From the NCBI GenBank assembly GCA_964017155.1, contig OZ024854.1, positions 69,892,754 to 69,956,753 on the forward strand: a stretch of 64,000 nt of DNA, in the 5' to 3' direction. A model generated the notes under the pieces. It worked only from the letters and a program-made list of their open reading frames with translations, was not told where the DNA came from and ran no database searches. The DNA is from Oasisia sp. SBJ-2009 (lineage: Eukaryota > Annelida > Polychaeta > Sabellida > Siboglinidae). A program made the position numbers and the translations under genes. How positions within the stretch are numbered: position 1 is the first letter of the stretch; each line of letters starts with the position of its first letter. Shown piece by piece: positions 37,038 through 50,767 of this stretch.

Positions 37038-40000
37038 ATGTTGGCGAAGATACAGTTATAATACCAAAATTGAGGTGGGCCCGACTTGTACATAAGTGCC
37101 AACACTTGCGGACGCGTACCTTCACGCGCACTCTCTCATAAATAAAAGCACGTATACTCTCAATTTGTTTTCAGTATTTCACTATTTGGCACTTATGTAC
37201 AAGTCGGACCCACCTCAATGTTGCTATTATATCAGTATTTTGCCAACATTTGATACTTGATTAAATTAATTCATTCAATTATAATCATCTTGCGCGTATT
37301 TATGTTTTATAAACAGCGCGTCTTGGCAAACTTTTGAGGTCGAAAAGACAGCGCGAATTGTGCCAGTCGCAAGCGCAGAGGTGCATGTTACTGCGCTGTG
37401 CATATGAAATGAGCGATAAACAGTTTGTTTATGCCGACCACGTATACTCTCAATTTGTTTTCAGTATTTCACTATTTGGCACTTATGTACAAGTCGGACC
37501 CACCTCAATGTTGCTATTATATCTGTATTTTTGCCAACATTTGATACTTGATTAAATTAATTCATTCAATTATAATCATCTTGCGCTTATTTATGTTTTA
37601 TAAACAGCGCGTCTTGGCAAACCTTTGAGGTCGAAAAGACAGCGCGAATTGTGCCAGTCGCAAGCGAAGAGGTGCATGTTACTGCGCTGTGCATATGAAA
37701 TGAGCGATAAACAGTTTGTTTATGCCGACCACGCTGTCTTTTCGACCTCAAAAGTCTGCTAAGACGCGCTGTATATAAAACATTAATATGCGCAAGATGA
37801 TTATAATTGATTGAATTAACAAAATCATGTATCAAATTTTGGCAAAGATACAGTTATAATACCAAAAGTGAGGTGGGCCCGACTTGTACATAAATGCCTA
37901 CACTTGCGGGCGCGCAGCTTCACGCGCACTCTCTCATAAAAGCACGTATACTCTCAATTTGTTTTCAGTATTTCACTATTTGGCACTTATGTACAAGTCG
38001 GACCCACCTCAATGTTGCTATTATATCAGTATTTTTGCCAACATTTGATACTTGATTAAATTAATTCATTCAATTATAATCATCTTGCGCGTATTTATGT
38101 TTTATAAACAGCGCGTCTTGGCAAACTTTTGAGGTCGAAAAGACAGCGCGAATTGTGCCAGTCGCAAGCGCAGAGGTGCATGTTACTGCGCTGTGCATAT
38201 GAAATGAGCGATAAACAGTTTGTTTATGCCGATCGCGCTGTCTTTTCCACCTCAAAAGTCTGCTAAGACGCGCTGTATATAAAACATAAATATGCGCAAG
38301 ATGAATATAATTGATTGAATGAACAAAATCAAGTATCAAATGTTGGCAATAATACAGTTATAATACCAAAATTGAGGTGGGCCCGACTTGTACATAAGTG
38401 CCAACACTTGCGGGCGCGTACCTTCACGCGCAATCTCTCATAAAAGCACGTATACTCTCAATTTGTTTTCAGTATTTCACTATTTGGCACTAATGTACAA
38501 GTCGGACCCACCTCAATGTTGCTATTATATCAGTATTTTTGCCAACATTTGATACTTGATTAAATTAATTCATTCAATTATAATCATCTTGCGCGTATTT
38601 ATGTTTTATAAACAGCGCGTCTTGGCAAACTTTTGAGGTCGAAAAGACAGCGCGATTTGTGCCAGTCGCAAGCGCAGCGGTGCATGTTACTGCGCTGTGC
38701 ATATGAATTGAGCGATAAACAATTTGTTTATGCCGACCACGCTGTCTTTTCGACCTTAAAAGTCTGCTGAGACGCGCTGGTTATAAAACATAAATATGCG
38801 CAAGATGATTATAATTGATTGAATTAACAAAATCAAGTATCAAATGTTGGCAAAGATACAGTTATAATACCAAAATTGAGGTGGGCCCGACTTGTACATA
38901 AGTGCCAACACTTGCGGACGCGTACCTTCACGCGCACTCTCTCATAAATAAAAGCACGTATACTCTCAATTTGTTTTCAGTATTTCACTATTTGGCACTT
39001 ATGTACAAGTCGGACCCACCTCAATGTTGCTATTATATCAGTATTTTTGCCAACATTTGATACTTGATTAAATTAATTCATTCAATTATAATGATCTTGC
39101 GCGTATTTATGTTTGATAAACAGCGCGTCTTGGCAAACTTTTGAGGTCGAAAAGACAGCGCGAATTGTGCCAGTCGCAAGCGCAGCGGTGCATGTTACTG
39201 CGCTGTGCATATGAAATGAGCGATAAACAGTTTGTTTATGCCGACCACGCTGTCTTTTCGACCTCAAAAGTCTGCTAAGACGCGCTGTATATAAAACATT
39301 AATATGCGCAAGATGATTATAATTGATTGAATTAACAAAATCAAGTATCAAATGTTGGCAAAAATACAGTTATAATACCAAAATTGAGGTGGGCCCGACT
39401 TGTACATAAGTGCCAACACTTGCGGGCGCGTACCTTCACGCGCAATCTCTCATAAATAAAAGCACGTATACTCTCAATTTGTTTTCAGTATTTCACTATT
39501 TGGCACTTATGTACAAGTCGGACCCACCTCAATATTGCTATTATATCAGTATTTTTGCCAACATTTGATACTTGATTAAATTAATTCATTCAATTATAAT
39601 CATCTTGCGCGTATTTATGTTTGATAAACAGCGCGTCTTGGCAAACTTTTGAGGTCGAAAAGACAGCGCGAATTGTGCCAGTCGCAAGCGCAGAGGTGCA
39701 TGTTACTGCGCTGTGCATATGAAATGAGCGATAAACAGTTTGTTTATGCCGACCACGCTGTCTTTTCGACCTCAAAAGTCTGCTAAGACGCGCTGTATAT
39801 AAAACATTAATATGCGCAAGATGATTATAATTGATTGAATTAACAAAATCAAGTATCAAATGTTGGCAAAAATACAGTTATAATACCAAAATTGAGGTGG
39901 GCCCGACTTGTACATAAGTGCCAACACTTGCGGGCGCGTACCTTCACGCGCAATCTCTCATAAAAGCACGTATACTCTCAATTTGTTTTCAGTATTTCAC

Positions 40001-40363
40001 TATTTGGCACTTATGTACAAGTCGGACCCACCTCAATGTTGCTATTATATCAATATTTTTGCCAACATTTGATACTTGATTAAATTAATTCATTCAATTT
40101 TAATCATCTTGCGCGTATTTATGTTTTATAAACAGCGCGTCTTGGCAAACTGTTGAGGTCGAAAAGACAGCGCGAATTGTGCCAGTCGCAAGCGAAGAGG
40201 TGCATGTTACTGCGCTGTGCATATGAAATGAGCGATAAACAGTTTGTTTATGCCGATCGCGCTGTCTTTTCCACCTCAAAAGTCTGCTAAGACGCGCTGT
40301 ATATAAAACATAAATATGCGCAAGATGAATATAATTGATTGAATGAACAAAATCAAGTATCAA
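37038..40363. repeat. 3.3-kb higher-order repeat, copy 1
   Basis: Landmarks are at 37835, 38339, 38843, 39351, 39859 and 40363. The interval 37038-39859 recurs at 40364-43186 with period 3327, while the last unit of each copy differs (class b here, class e in copy 2). Private: one T missing at about 37234 and CTCAATATTGC near 39530. The TTGGCAATAATAC marker at about 38344 is shared with 41671. Confidence 0.84.
37153..37442. repeat. Short unit 19 (290 bp, one T lost)
   Basis: Lacks one T in the TATTTTTGCC run at about 37234. The 3' flank is of the CTGTATTT type, as in short units 18 and 20. Confidence 0.87.
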
Positions 40364-43300
40364 ATGTTGGCAAAAATACAGTTATAATACCAAAATTGAG
40401 GTGGGCCCGACTTGTACATAAGTGCCAACACTTGCGGACGCGTACCTTCACGCGCACTCTCTCATAAATAAAAGCACGTATACTCTCAATTTGTTTTCAG
40501 TATTTCACTATTTGGCACTTATGTACAAGTCGGACCCACCTCAATGTTGCTATTATATCAGTATTTTTGCCAACATTTGATACTTGATTAAATTAATTCA
40601 TTCAATTATAATCATCTTGCGCGTATTTATGTTTTATAAACAGCGCGTCTTGGCAAACTTTTGAGGTCGAAAAGACAGCGCGAATTGTGCCAGTCGCAAG
40701 CGCAGAGGTGCATGTTACTGCGCTGTGCATATGAAATGAGCGATAAACAGTTTGTTTATGCCGACCACGTATACTCTCAATTTGTTTTCAGTATTTCACT
40801 ATTTGGCACTTATGTACAAGTCGGACCCACCTCAATGTTGCTATTATATCTGTATTTTTGCCAACATTTGATACTTGATTAAATTAATTCATTCAATTAT
40901 AATCATCTTGCGCTTATTTATGTTTTATAAACAGCGCGTCTTGGCAAACCTTTGAGGTCGAAAAGACAGCGCGAATTGTGCCAGTCGCAAGCGAAGAGGT
41001 GCATGTTACTGCGCTGTGCATATGAAATGAGCGATAAACAGTTTGTTTATGCCGACCACGCTGTCTTTTCGACCTCAAAAGTCTGCTAAGACGCGCTGTA
41101 TATAAAACATTAATATGCGCAAGATGATTATAATTGATTGAATTAACAAAATCATGTATCAAATTTTGGCAAAGATACAGTTATAATACCAACAGTGAGG
41201 TGGGCCCGACTTGTACATAAATGCCTACACTTGCGGGCGCGCAGCTTCACGCGCACTCTCTCATAAAAGCACGTATACTCTCAATTTGTTTTCAGTATTT
41301 CACTATTTGGCACTTATGTACAAGTCGGACCCACCTCAATGTTGCTATTATATCAGTATTTTTGCCAACATTTGATACTTGATTAAATTAATTCATTCAA
41401 TTATAATCATCTTGCGCGTATTTATGTTTTATAAACAGCGCGTCTTGGCAAACTTTTGAGGTCGAAAAGACAGCGCGAATTGTGCCAGTCGCAAGCGCAG
41501 AGGTGCATGTTACTGCGCTGTGCATATGAAATGAGCGATAAACAGTTTGTTTATGCCGATCGCGCTGTCTTTTCCACCTCAAAAGTCTGCTAAGACGCGC
41601 TGTATATAAAACATAAATATGCGCAAGATGAATATAATTGATTGAATGAACAAAATCAAGTATCAAATGTTGGCAATAATACAGTTATAATACCAAAATT
41701 GAGGTGGGCCCGACTTGTACATAAGTGCCAACACTTGCGGGCGCGTACCTTCACGCGCAATCTCTCATAAAAGCACGTATACTCTCAATTTGTTTTCAGT
41801 ATTTCACTATTTGGCACTAATGTACAAGTCGGACCCACCTCAATGTTGCTATTATATCAGTATTTTTGCCAACATTTGATACTTGATTAAATTAATTCAT
41901 TCAATTATAATCATCTTGCGCGTATTTATGTTTTATAAACAGCGCGTCTTGGCAAACTTTTGAGGTCGAAAAGACAGCGCGATTTGTGCCAGTCGCAAGC
42001 GCAGCGGTGCATGTTACTGCGCTGTGCATATGAATTGAGCGATAAACAATTTGTTTATGCCGACCACGCTGTCTTTTCGACCTTAAAAGTCTGCTGAGAC
42101 GCGCTGGTTATAAAACATAAATATGCGCAAGATGATTATAATTGATTGAATTAACAAAATCAAGTATCAAATGTTGGCAAAGATACAGTTATAATACCAA
42201 AATTGAGGTGGGCCCGACTTGTACATAAGTGCCAACACTTGCGGACGCGTACCTTCACGCGCACTCTCTCATAAATAAAAGCACGTATACTCTCAATTTG
42301 TTTTCAGTATTTCACTATTTGGCACTTATGTACAAGTCGGACCCACCTCAATGTTGCTATTATATCAGTATTTTTGCCAACATTTGATACTTGATTAAAT
42401 TAATTCATTCAATTATAATCATCTTGCGCGTATTTATGTTTGATAAACAGCGCGTCTTGGCAAACTTTTGAGGTCGAAAAGACAGCGCGAATTGTGCCAG
42501 TCGCAAGCGCAGCGGTGCATGTTACTGCGCTGTGCATATGAAATGAGCGATAAACAGTTTGTTTATGCCGACCACGCTGTCTTTTCGACCTCAAAAGTCT
42601 GCTAAGACGCGCTGTATATAAAACATTAATATGCGCAAGATGATTATAATTGATTGAATTAACAAAATCAAGTATCAAATGTTGGCAAAAATACAGTTAT
42701 AATACCAAAATTGAGGTGGGCCCGACTTGTACATAAGTGCCAACACTTGCGGGCGCGTACCTTCACGCGCAATCTCTCATAAATAAAAGCACGTATACTC
42801 TCAATTTGTTTTCAGTATTTCACTATTTGGCACTTATGTACAAGTCGGACCCACCTCAATGTTGCTATTATATCAGTATTTTTGCCAACATTTGATACTT
42901 GATTAAATTAATTCATTCAATTATAATCATCTTGCGCGTATTTATGTTTGATAAACAGCGCGTCTTGGCAAACTTTTGAGGTCGAAAAGACAGCGCGAAT
43001 TGTGCCAGTCGCAAGCGCAGAGGTGCATGTTACTGCGCTGTGCATATGAAATGAGCGATAAACAGTTTGTTTATGCCGACCACGCTGTCTTTTCGACCTC
43101 AAAAGTCTGCTAAGACGCGCTGTATATAAAACATTAATATGCGCAAGATGATTATAATTGATTGAATTAACAAAATCAAGTATCAAATGTTGGCAAAAAT
43201 ACAGTTATAATACCAAAATTGAGGTGGGCCCGACTTGTACATAAGTGCCAACACTTGCGGGCGCGTACCTTCACGCGCAATCTCTCATAAAAGCACGTAT

Positions 43301-43690
43301 ACTCTCAATTTGTTTTCAGTATTTCACTATTTGGCACTTATGTACAAGTCGGAAACACCTCAATGTTGCTATTATATCAGTATTTTTGCCAACATTTGAT
43401 ACTTGATTAAATTAATTCATTCAATTTTAATCATCTTGCGCGTATTTATGTTTTATAAACAGCGCGTCTTGGCAAACTTTTGAGGTCGAAAAGACAGCGC
43501 GATTTATGCCAGTCGCAGGCGCAGCGGTGCGTGTTACTGCGCTGTGCATATGAAATGAGCGATAAACCGATTGTTTATGCCGACCACGCTGTCTTTTCGA
43601 CCTCAAAAGTCTGCTAAGACGCGCTGTATATAAAACATTAATATGCGCAAGATGATTATAATTGATTGATTTAACAAAATCATGTATCAA
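40364..43690. repeat. 3.3-kb higher-order repeat, copy 2
   Basis: Landmarks are at 41162, 41666, 42170, 42678, 43186 and 43690, the spacing of copy 1 plus 3327. It contains the right-most 291-bp unit of the window. Private: ATACCAACAGTGAGG near 41190. The final class e unit ends with TTGATTTAAC and ATCATGTATC. Confidence 0.84.
40479..40769. repeat. 291-bp short unit 20 (last in window)
   Basis: Right-most short unit, with a CTGTATTT-type 3' flank. No CCACGTATAC junction occurs to its right up to 64,000. Confidence 0.88.
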
Positions 43691-44194
43691 ATGTTGGCAA
43701 AGATACAGTTATAATACCAAAAGTGAGGTGGGCCCGATTTGTACATAAATGCCTACACTTGCGGGCGCGCAGCTTCACGCGCACTCTCTCATAAAAGCAC
43801 GTATACTCTCAATTTGTTTTCAGTATTTCACTATTTGGCACTTATGTACAAGTCGGACCCACCTCAATGTTGCTATTATATCAGTATTTTTGCCAACATT
43901 TGATACTTGATTAAATTAATTCATTCAATTTTAATCATCTTGCGCGTATTTATGTTTTATAAACATCGCGTCTTGGCAAACTTTTGAGGTCGAAAAGACA
44001 GCGCTATTTGTGCCAGTCGCAAGCGCAGAGGTGCATGTTACTGCGCTGTGCATATGAAATGAGCGATAAACAGTTTGTTTATGCCGATCGCGCTGTCTTT
44101 TCCACCTCAAAAGTCTGCTAAGACGCGCTGTATATAAAACATAAATATGCGCAAGATGAATATAATTGATTGAATTAACAAAATCAAGTATCAA
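43691..44194. repeat. 504-bp unit closing the first 2.0-kb HOR copy
   Basis: It has AACATCGCGTC in the right arm and GCGCTATTTGTGCC in loop B. The left arm is class b but ends like class a (TTGAATTAAC). The counterpart ending at 46219 shares AACATCGCGTC. With 42171-43690 it forms the first copy of a 2025-bp repeat. Confidence 0.78.
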
Positions 44195-46219
44195 ATGTTG
44201 GCAAAGATACAGTTATAATACCAAAATTGAGGTGGGCCCGACTTGTACATAAGTGCCAACACTTGCGGACGCGTACCTTCACGCGCACTCTCTCATAAAT
44301 AAAAGCACGTATACTCTCAATTTGTTTTCAGTATTTCACTATTTGGCACTTATGTACAAGTCGGACCCCCTATCAATGTTGCTATTATATCAGTATTTTT
44401 GCCAACATTTGATACTTGATTAAATTAATTCATTCAATTATAATCATCTTGCGCGTATTTATGTTTGATAAACAGCGCGTCTTGGCAAACTTTTGAGGTC
44501 GAAAAGACAGCGCGAATTGTGCCAGTCGCAAGCGCAGCGGTGCATGTTACTGCGCTGTGCATATGAAATGAGCGATAAACAGTTTGTTTATGCCGACCAC
44601 GCTGTCTTTTCGACCTCAAAAGTCTGCTAAGACGCGCTGTATATAAAACATTAATATGCGCAAGATGATTATAATTGATTGAATTAACAAAATCAAGTAT
44701 CAAATGTTGGCAAAAATACAGTTATAATACCAAAATTGAGGTGGGCCCGACTTGTACATAAGTGCCAACACTTGCGGGCGCGTACCTTCACGCGCAATCT
44801 CTCATAAATAAAAGCACGTATACTCTCAATTTGTTTTCAGTATTTCACTATTTGGCACTTATGTACAAGTCGGACCCACCTCAATGTTGCTATTATATCA
44901 GTATTTTTGCCAACATTTGATACTTGATTAAATTAATTCATTCAATTATAATCATCTTGCGCGTATTTATGTTTGATAAACAGCGCGTCTTGGCAAACTT
45001 TTGAGGTCGAAAAGACAGCGCGAATTGTGCCAGTCGCAAGCGCAGAGGTGCATGTTACTGCGCTGTGCATATGAAATGAGCGATAAACAGTTTGTTTATG
45101 CCGACCACGCTGTCTTTTCGACCTCAAAAGTCTGCCAAGACGCGCTGTATATAAAACATTAATATGCGCAAGATGATTATAATTGATTGAATTAACAAAA
45201 TCAAGTATCAAATGTTGGCAAAAATACAGTTATAATACCAAAATTGAGGTGGGCCCGACTTGTACATAAGTGCCAACACTTGCGGGCGCGTATCTTCACG
45301 CGCAATCTCTCATAAAAGCACGTATACTCTCAATTTGTTTTCAGTATTTCACTATTTGGCACTTATGTACAAGTCGGAAACACCTCAATGTTGCTATTAT
45401 ATCAGTATTTTTGCCAACATTTGATACTTGATTAAATTAATTCATTCAATTTTAATCATCTTGCGCGTATTTATGTTTTATAAACAGCGCGTCTTGGCAA
45501 ACTTTTGAGGTCGAAAAGACAGCGCGATTTATGCCAGTCGCAGGCGCAGCGGTGCGTGTTACTGCGCTGTGCATATGAAATGAGCGATAAACCGATTGTT
45601 TATGCCGACCACGCTGTCTTTTCGACCTCAAAAGTCTGCTAAGACGCGCTGTATATAAAACATTAATATGCGCAAGATGATTATAATTGATTGAATTAAC
45701 AAAATCATGTATCAAATGTTGGCAATGATACAGTTATAATACCAAAAGTGAGGTGGGCCCGATTTGTACATAAATGCCTACACTTGCGGGCGCGCAGCTT
45801 CACGCGCACTCTCTCATAAAAGCACGTATACTCTCAATTTGTTTTCAGTATTTCACTATTTGGCACTTATGTACAAGTCGGACCCACCTCAATGTTGCTA
45901 TTATATCAGTATTTTTGCCAACATTTGATACTTGATTAAATTAATTCATTCAATTTTAATCATCTTGCGCGTATTTATGTTTTATAAACATCGCGTCTTG
46001 GCAAACTTTTGAGGTCGAAAAGACAGCGCGATTTGTGCCAGTCGCAAGCGCAGAGGTGCATGTTACTGCGCTGTGCATATGAAATGAGCGATAAACAGTT
46101 TGTTTATGCCGATCGCGCTGTCTTTTCCACCTCAAAAGTCTGCTAAGACGCGCTGTATATAAAACATAAATATGCGCAAGATGAATATAATTGATTGAAT
46201 GAACAAAATCAAGTATCAA
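44195..46219. repeat. 2.0-kb higher-order repeat, copy 2
   Basis: Landmarks at 44703, 45211, 45715 and 46219 match 42678, 43186, 43690 and 44194 at offset 2025. The first unit is 509 bp because of GGACCCCCTATCAATG near 44365, a private one-base gain. Other private changes: GTCTGCCAAGACG near 45130 and GCGTATCTTC near 45290. Confidence 0.84.
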
Positions 46220-47735
46220 ATGTTGGCAAAAATACAGTTATAATACCAACATTGAGGTGGGCCCGACTTGTACATAAGTGCCAACACTTGCGGGCGCGTA
46301 CCTTCACGCGCAATCTCTCATAAAAGCACGTATACTCTCAATTTGTTTTCAGTATTTCACTATTTGGCACTAATGTACAAGTCGGACCCACCTCAATGTT
46401 GCTATTATATCAGTATTTTTGCCAACATTTGATACTTGATTAAATTAATTCATTCAATTATAATCATCTTGCGCGTATTTATGTTTTATAAACAGCGCGT
46501 CTTGGCAAACTTTTGAGGTCGAAAAGACAGCGCGATTTGTGCCAGTCGCAAGCGCAGCGGTGCATGTTTCTGCGCTGTGCATATGAATTGAGCGATAAAC
46601 AATTTGTTTATGCCGACCACGCTGTCTTTTCGACCTTAAAAGTCTGCTGAGACGCGCTGTATATAAAACATTAATATGCGCAAGATGATTATAATTGATT
46701 GAATTAACAAAATCATGTATCAAATGTTGGCAAAGATACAGTTATAATACCAAAATTGAGGTGGGCCCGACTTGTACATAAGTGCCAACACTTGCGGACG
46801 CGTAACTTCACGCGCACTCTCTCATAAATAAAAGCACGTATACTCTCAATTTGTTTTCAGTATTTCACTATTTGGCACTTATGTACAAGTCGGACCCACC
46901 TCAATGTTGCTATTATATCAGTATTTTTGCCAACATTTGATACTTGATTAAATTAATTCATTCAATTATAATCATCTTGCGCGTATTTATGTTTGATAAA
47001 CAGCGCGTCTTGGCAAACTTTTGAGTTCGAAAAGACAGCGCGAATTGTGCCAGTCGCAAGCGCAGAGGTGCATGTTACTGCGCTGTGCATATGAAATGAG
47101 CGATAAACAGTTTGTTTATGCCGACCACGCTGTCTTTTCGACCTCAAAAGTCTGCTAAGACGCGCTGTATATAAAACATTAATATGCGCAAGATGATTAT
47201 AATTGATTGAATTAACAAAATCAAGTATCAAATGTTGGCAAAGATACAGTTATAATACCAAAATTGAGGTGGGCCCGACTTGTACATAAATGCCTACACT
47301 TGCGGGCGCGCAGCTTCACGCGCACTCTCTCATAAAAGCACGTATGCTCTCAATTTGTTTTCAGTATTTCACTATTTGGCACTTATGTACAAGTCGGACC
47401 CACCTCAATGTTGCTATTATATCAGTATTTTTGCCAACATTTGATACTTGATTAAATTAATTCATTCAATTATAATCATCTTGCGCGTATTTATGTTTTA
47501 TAAACAGCGCGTCTTGGCAAACTTTTGAGGTCGAAAAGACAGCGCGAATTGTGCCAGTCGCAAGCGCAGAGGTGCATGTTACTGCGCTGTGCATATGAAA
47601 TGAGCGATAAACAGTTTGTTTATGCCGATCGCGCTGTCTTTTCCACCTCAAAAGTCTGCTAAAACGCGCTGTATATAAAACATAAATATGCGCAAGATGA
47701 ATATAATTGATTGAATGAACAAAATCAAGTATCAA
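46220..47735. repeat. Array block: 504 / 508 / 504-bp
   Basis: Landmarks are at 46723, 47231 and 47735. Unit 46220-46723 is a mosaic: class c loop B and proximal arm joined to a class a distal arm between GAGACGCGCTG and TATATAAAAC at about 46655. Unit 47232-47735 is the first with CGTATGCTCTC in loop A, the marker of the later 1008-bp dimers, and has GCTAAAACGCGC. Confidence 0.8.
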
Positions 47736-49759
47736 ATGTTGGCAAAAATACAGTTATAATACCAAAATTTAGGTGGGCCCGACTTGTACATCAGTGCCAA
47801 CACTTGCGGGCGCGTACCTTCACGCGCAATTTCTCATAAAAGCACGTATACTCTCAATTTGTTTTCAGTATTTCACTATTTGGCACTTATGTACAAGTCG
47901 GAAACACCTCAATGTTGCTATTATATCAGTATTTTTGCCAACATTTGATACTTGATTAAATTAATTCATTCAATTTTAATCATCTTGCGCGTATTTATGT
48001 TTTATAAACAGCGCGTCTTGGCAAACTTTTGAGGTCGAAAAGACAGCGCGATTTGTGCCAGTCGCAAGCGCAGCGGTGCATGTTACTGCGCTGTGCATAT
48101 GAATTGAGCGATAAACAATTTGTTGATGCCGACCACGCTGTCTTTTCGACCTTAAAAGTCTGCTGAGACGCGCTGGTTATAAAACATAAATATGCGCAAG
48201 ATGATTATAATTGATTGAATTAACAAAATCAAGTATAAAATGTTGGCAAAGATACAGTTATAATACCAAAATTGAGGTGGGCCCGACTTGTACATAAGTG
48301 TCAACACTTGCGGACGCGTACCTTCACGCGCACTCTCTCATAAATAAAAACACGTATACTCTCAATTTGTTTTCAGTATTTCACTATTTGGCACTTATGT
48401 ACAAGTCGGACCCACCTCAATGTTGCTATTATATCAGTATTTTTGCCAACATTTGATACTTGATTAAATTAATTCATTCAATTTTAATCATCTTGCGCGT
48501 ATTTATGTTTTATAAACAGCGCGTCTTGGCAAACTTTTGAGGTCGAAAAGACAGCGCGATTTATGCCAGTCGCAGGCGCAGCGGTGCGTGTTACTGCGCT
48601 GTGCATATGAAATGAGCGATAAACAGATTGTTTATGCCGACCACGCTGTCTTTTCGACCTCAAAAGTCTGCTAAGACGCGCTGTATATAAAACATTAATA
48701 TGCGCAAGATGATTATAATTGATTGAATTAACAAAATCAAGTATCAAATGTTGTCAAAAATACAGTTATAATACCAAAATTTAGGTGGGCCCGACTTGTA
48801 CATAAGTGCCAACACTTGCGGGCGCGTACCTTCACGCGCAATTTCTCATAAAAGCACGTATACTCTCAATTTGTTTTCAGTATTTCACTATTTGGCACTT
48901 ATGTACAAGTCGGAAACACCTCAATGTTGCTATTATATCAGTATTTTTGCCAACATTTGATACTTGATTAAATTAATTCATTCAATTTTAATCATCTTGC
49001 GCGTATTTATGTTTTATAAACAGCGCGTCTTGGCAAACTTTTGAGGTCGAAAAGACAGCGCGATTTGTGCCAGTCGCAAGCGCAGCGGTGCATGTTACTG
49101 CGCTGTGCATATGAATTGAGCGATAAACAATTTGTTGATGCCGACCACGCTGTCTTTTCGACCTTAAAAGTCTGCTGAGACGCGCTGGTTATAAAACATA
49201 AATATGCGCAAGATGATTATAATTGATTGAATTAACAAAATCAAGTATAAAATGTTGGCAAAGATACAGTTATAATACCAAAATTGAGGTGGGCCCGACT
49301 TGTACATAAGTGTCAACACTTGCGGACGCGTACCTTCACGCGCACTCTCTCATAAATAAAAACACGTATACTCTCAATTTGTTTTCAGTATTTCACTATT
49401 TGGCACTTATGTACAAGTCGGACCCACCTCAATGTTGCTATTATATCAGTATTTTTGCCAACATTTGATACTTGATTAAATTAATTCATTCAATTTTAAT
49501 CATCTTGCGCGTATTTATGTTTTATAAACAGCGCGTCTTGGCAAACTTTTGAGGTCGAAAAGACAGCGCGATTTATGCCAGTCGCAGGCGCAGCGGTGCG
49601 AGTTACTGCGCTGTGCATATGAAATGAGCGATAAACAGATTGTTTATGCCGACCACGCTGTCTTTTCGACCTCAAAAGTCTGCTAAGACGCGCTGTATAT
49701 AAAACATTAATATGCGCAAGATGATTATAATTGATTGAATTAACAAAATCATGTATCAA
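47736..49759. repeat. 1.0-kb tandem higher-order repeat, two copies
   Basis: Landmarks are at 48239, 48747, 49251 and 49759. Positions 47736-48747 and 48748-49759 are near-identical at offset 1012. They share AATTTAGGTGGG, GCAATTTCTC, TTTGTTGATGCC, GTATAAAATG, AAGTGTCAACAC and ATAAATAAAAACACG. Each copy is a class c unit followed by a 508-bp class e unit. Confidence 0.86.
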
Positions 49760-50767
49760 ATGTTGGCAAAGATACAGTTATAATACCAAAAGTGAGGTGG
49801 GCCCGACTTGTACATAAATGCCTACACTTGCGGGCGCGCAGCTTCACGCGCACTCTCTCATAAAAGCACGTATACTCTCAATTTGTTTTCAGTATTTCAC
49901 TATTTGGCACTTATGTACAAGTCGGACCCACCTCAATGTTGCTATTATATCAGTATTTTTGCCAACATTTGATACTTGATTAAATTAATTCATTCAATTA
50001 TAATCATCTTGCGCGTATTTATGTGTTAAAAACAGCGCGTCTTGGCAAACTTTTGAGGTCGAAAAGACAGCGCGAATTGTGCCAGTCGCAAGCGCAGAGG
50101 TGCATGTTACTGCGCTGTGCATATGAAATGAGCGATAAACAGTTTGTTTATGCCGAACACGCTGTCTTTTCGACCTCAAAAGTCTGCTAAGACGCGCTGT
50201 ATATAAAACATTAATATGCGCAAGATGATTATAATTGATTGAATTAACAAAATCAAGTATCAAATGTTGGCAAAAATACAGTTATAATACCAAAATTTAG
50301 GTGGGCCCGACTTGTACATAAGTGCCAACACTTGCGGGCGCGTACCTTCACGCGCAATCTCTCATAAAAGCACGTATACTCTCAATTTGTTTTCAGTATT
50401 TCACTATTTGGCACTTATGTACAAGTCGGAAACACCTCAATGTTGCTATTATATCAGTATTTTTGCCAACATTTGATACTTGATTAAATTAATTCATTCA
50501 ATTTTAATCATCTTGCGCGTATTTATGTTTTATAAACAGCGCGTCTTGGCAAACTTTTGAGGTCGAAAAGACAGCGCGATTTGTGCCAGTCGCAAGCGCA
50601 GCGGTGCATGTTACTGCGCTGTGCATATGAATTGAGCGATAAACAATTTGTTGATGCCGACCACGCTGTCTTTTCGACCTTAAAAGTCTGCTGAGACGCG
50701 CTGGTTATAAAACATAAATATGCGCAAGATGATTATAATTGATTGAATTAACAAAATCAAGTATCAA
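49760..50767. repeat. Array block: 504-bp class a plus 504-bp class c
   Basis: Landmarks are at 50263 and 50767. The first unit carries the distinctive ATGTGTTAAAAACAGC at 50021 and GCCGAACACGC near 50154. Both recur exactly 10,100 bp later. The second unit has TTTGTTGATGCC. Confidence 0.82.

Noticed and set aside
1799..40882. Plus-strand 73-codon ORFs (and the 81-, 89- and 99-codon variants)
   Set aside because: Most start at TTG within the arm and read across the deletion joint of the 291-bp units; the 81-codon frame at 21335-21580 instead lies in ordinary full-length sequence. Longer versions arise from single-base changes (26794-27063, 33434-33733). They are chance frames.
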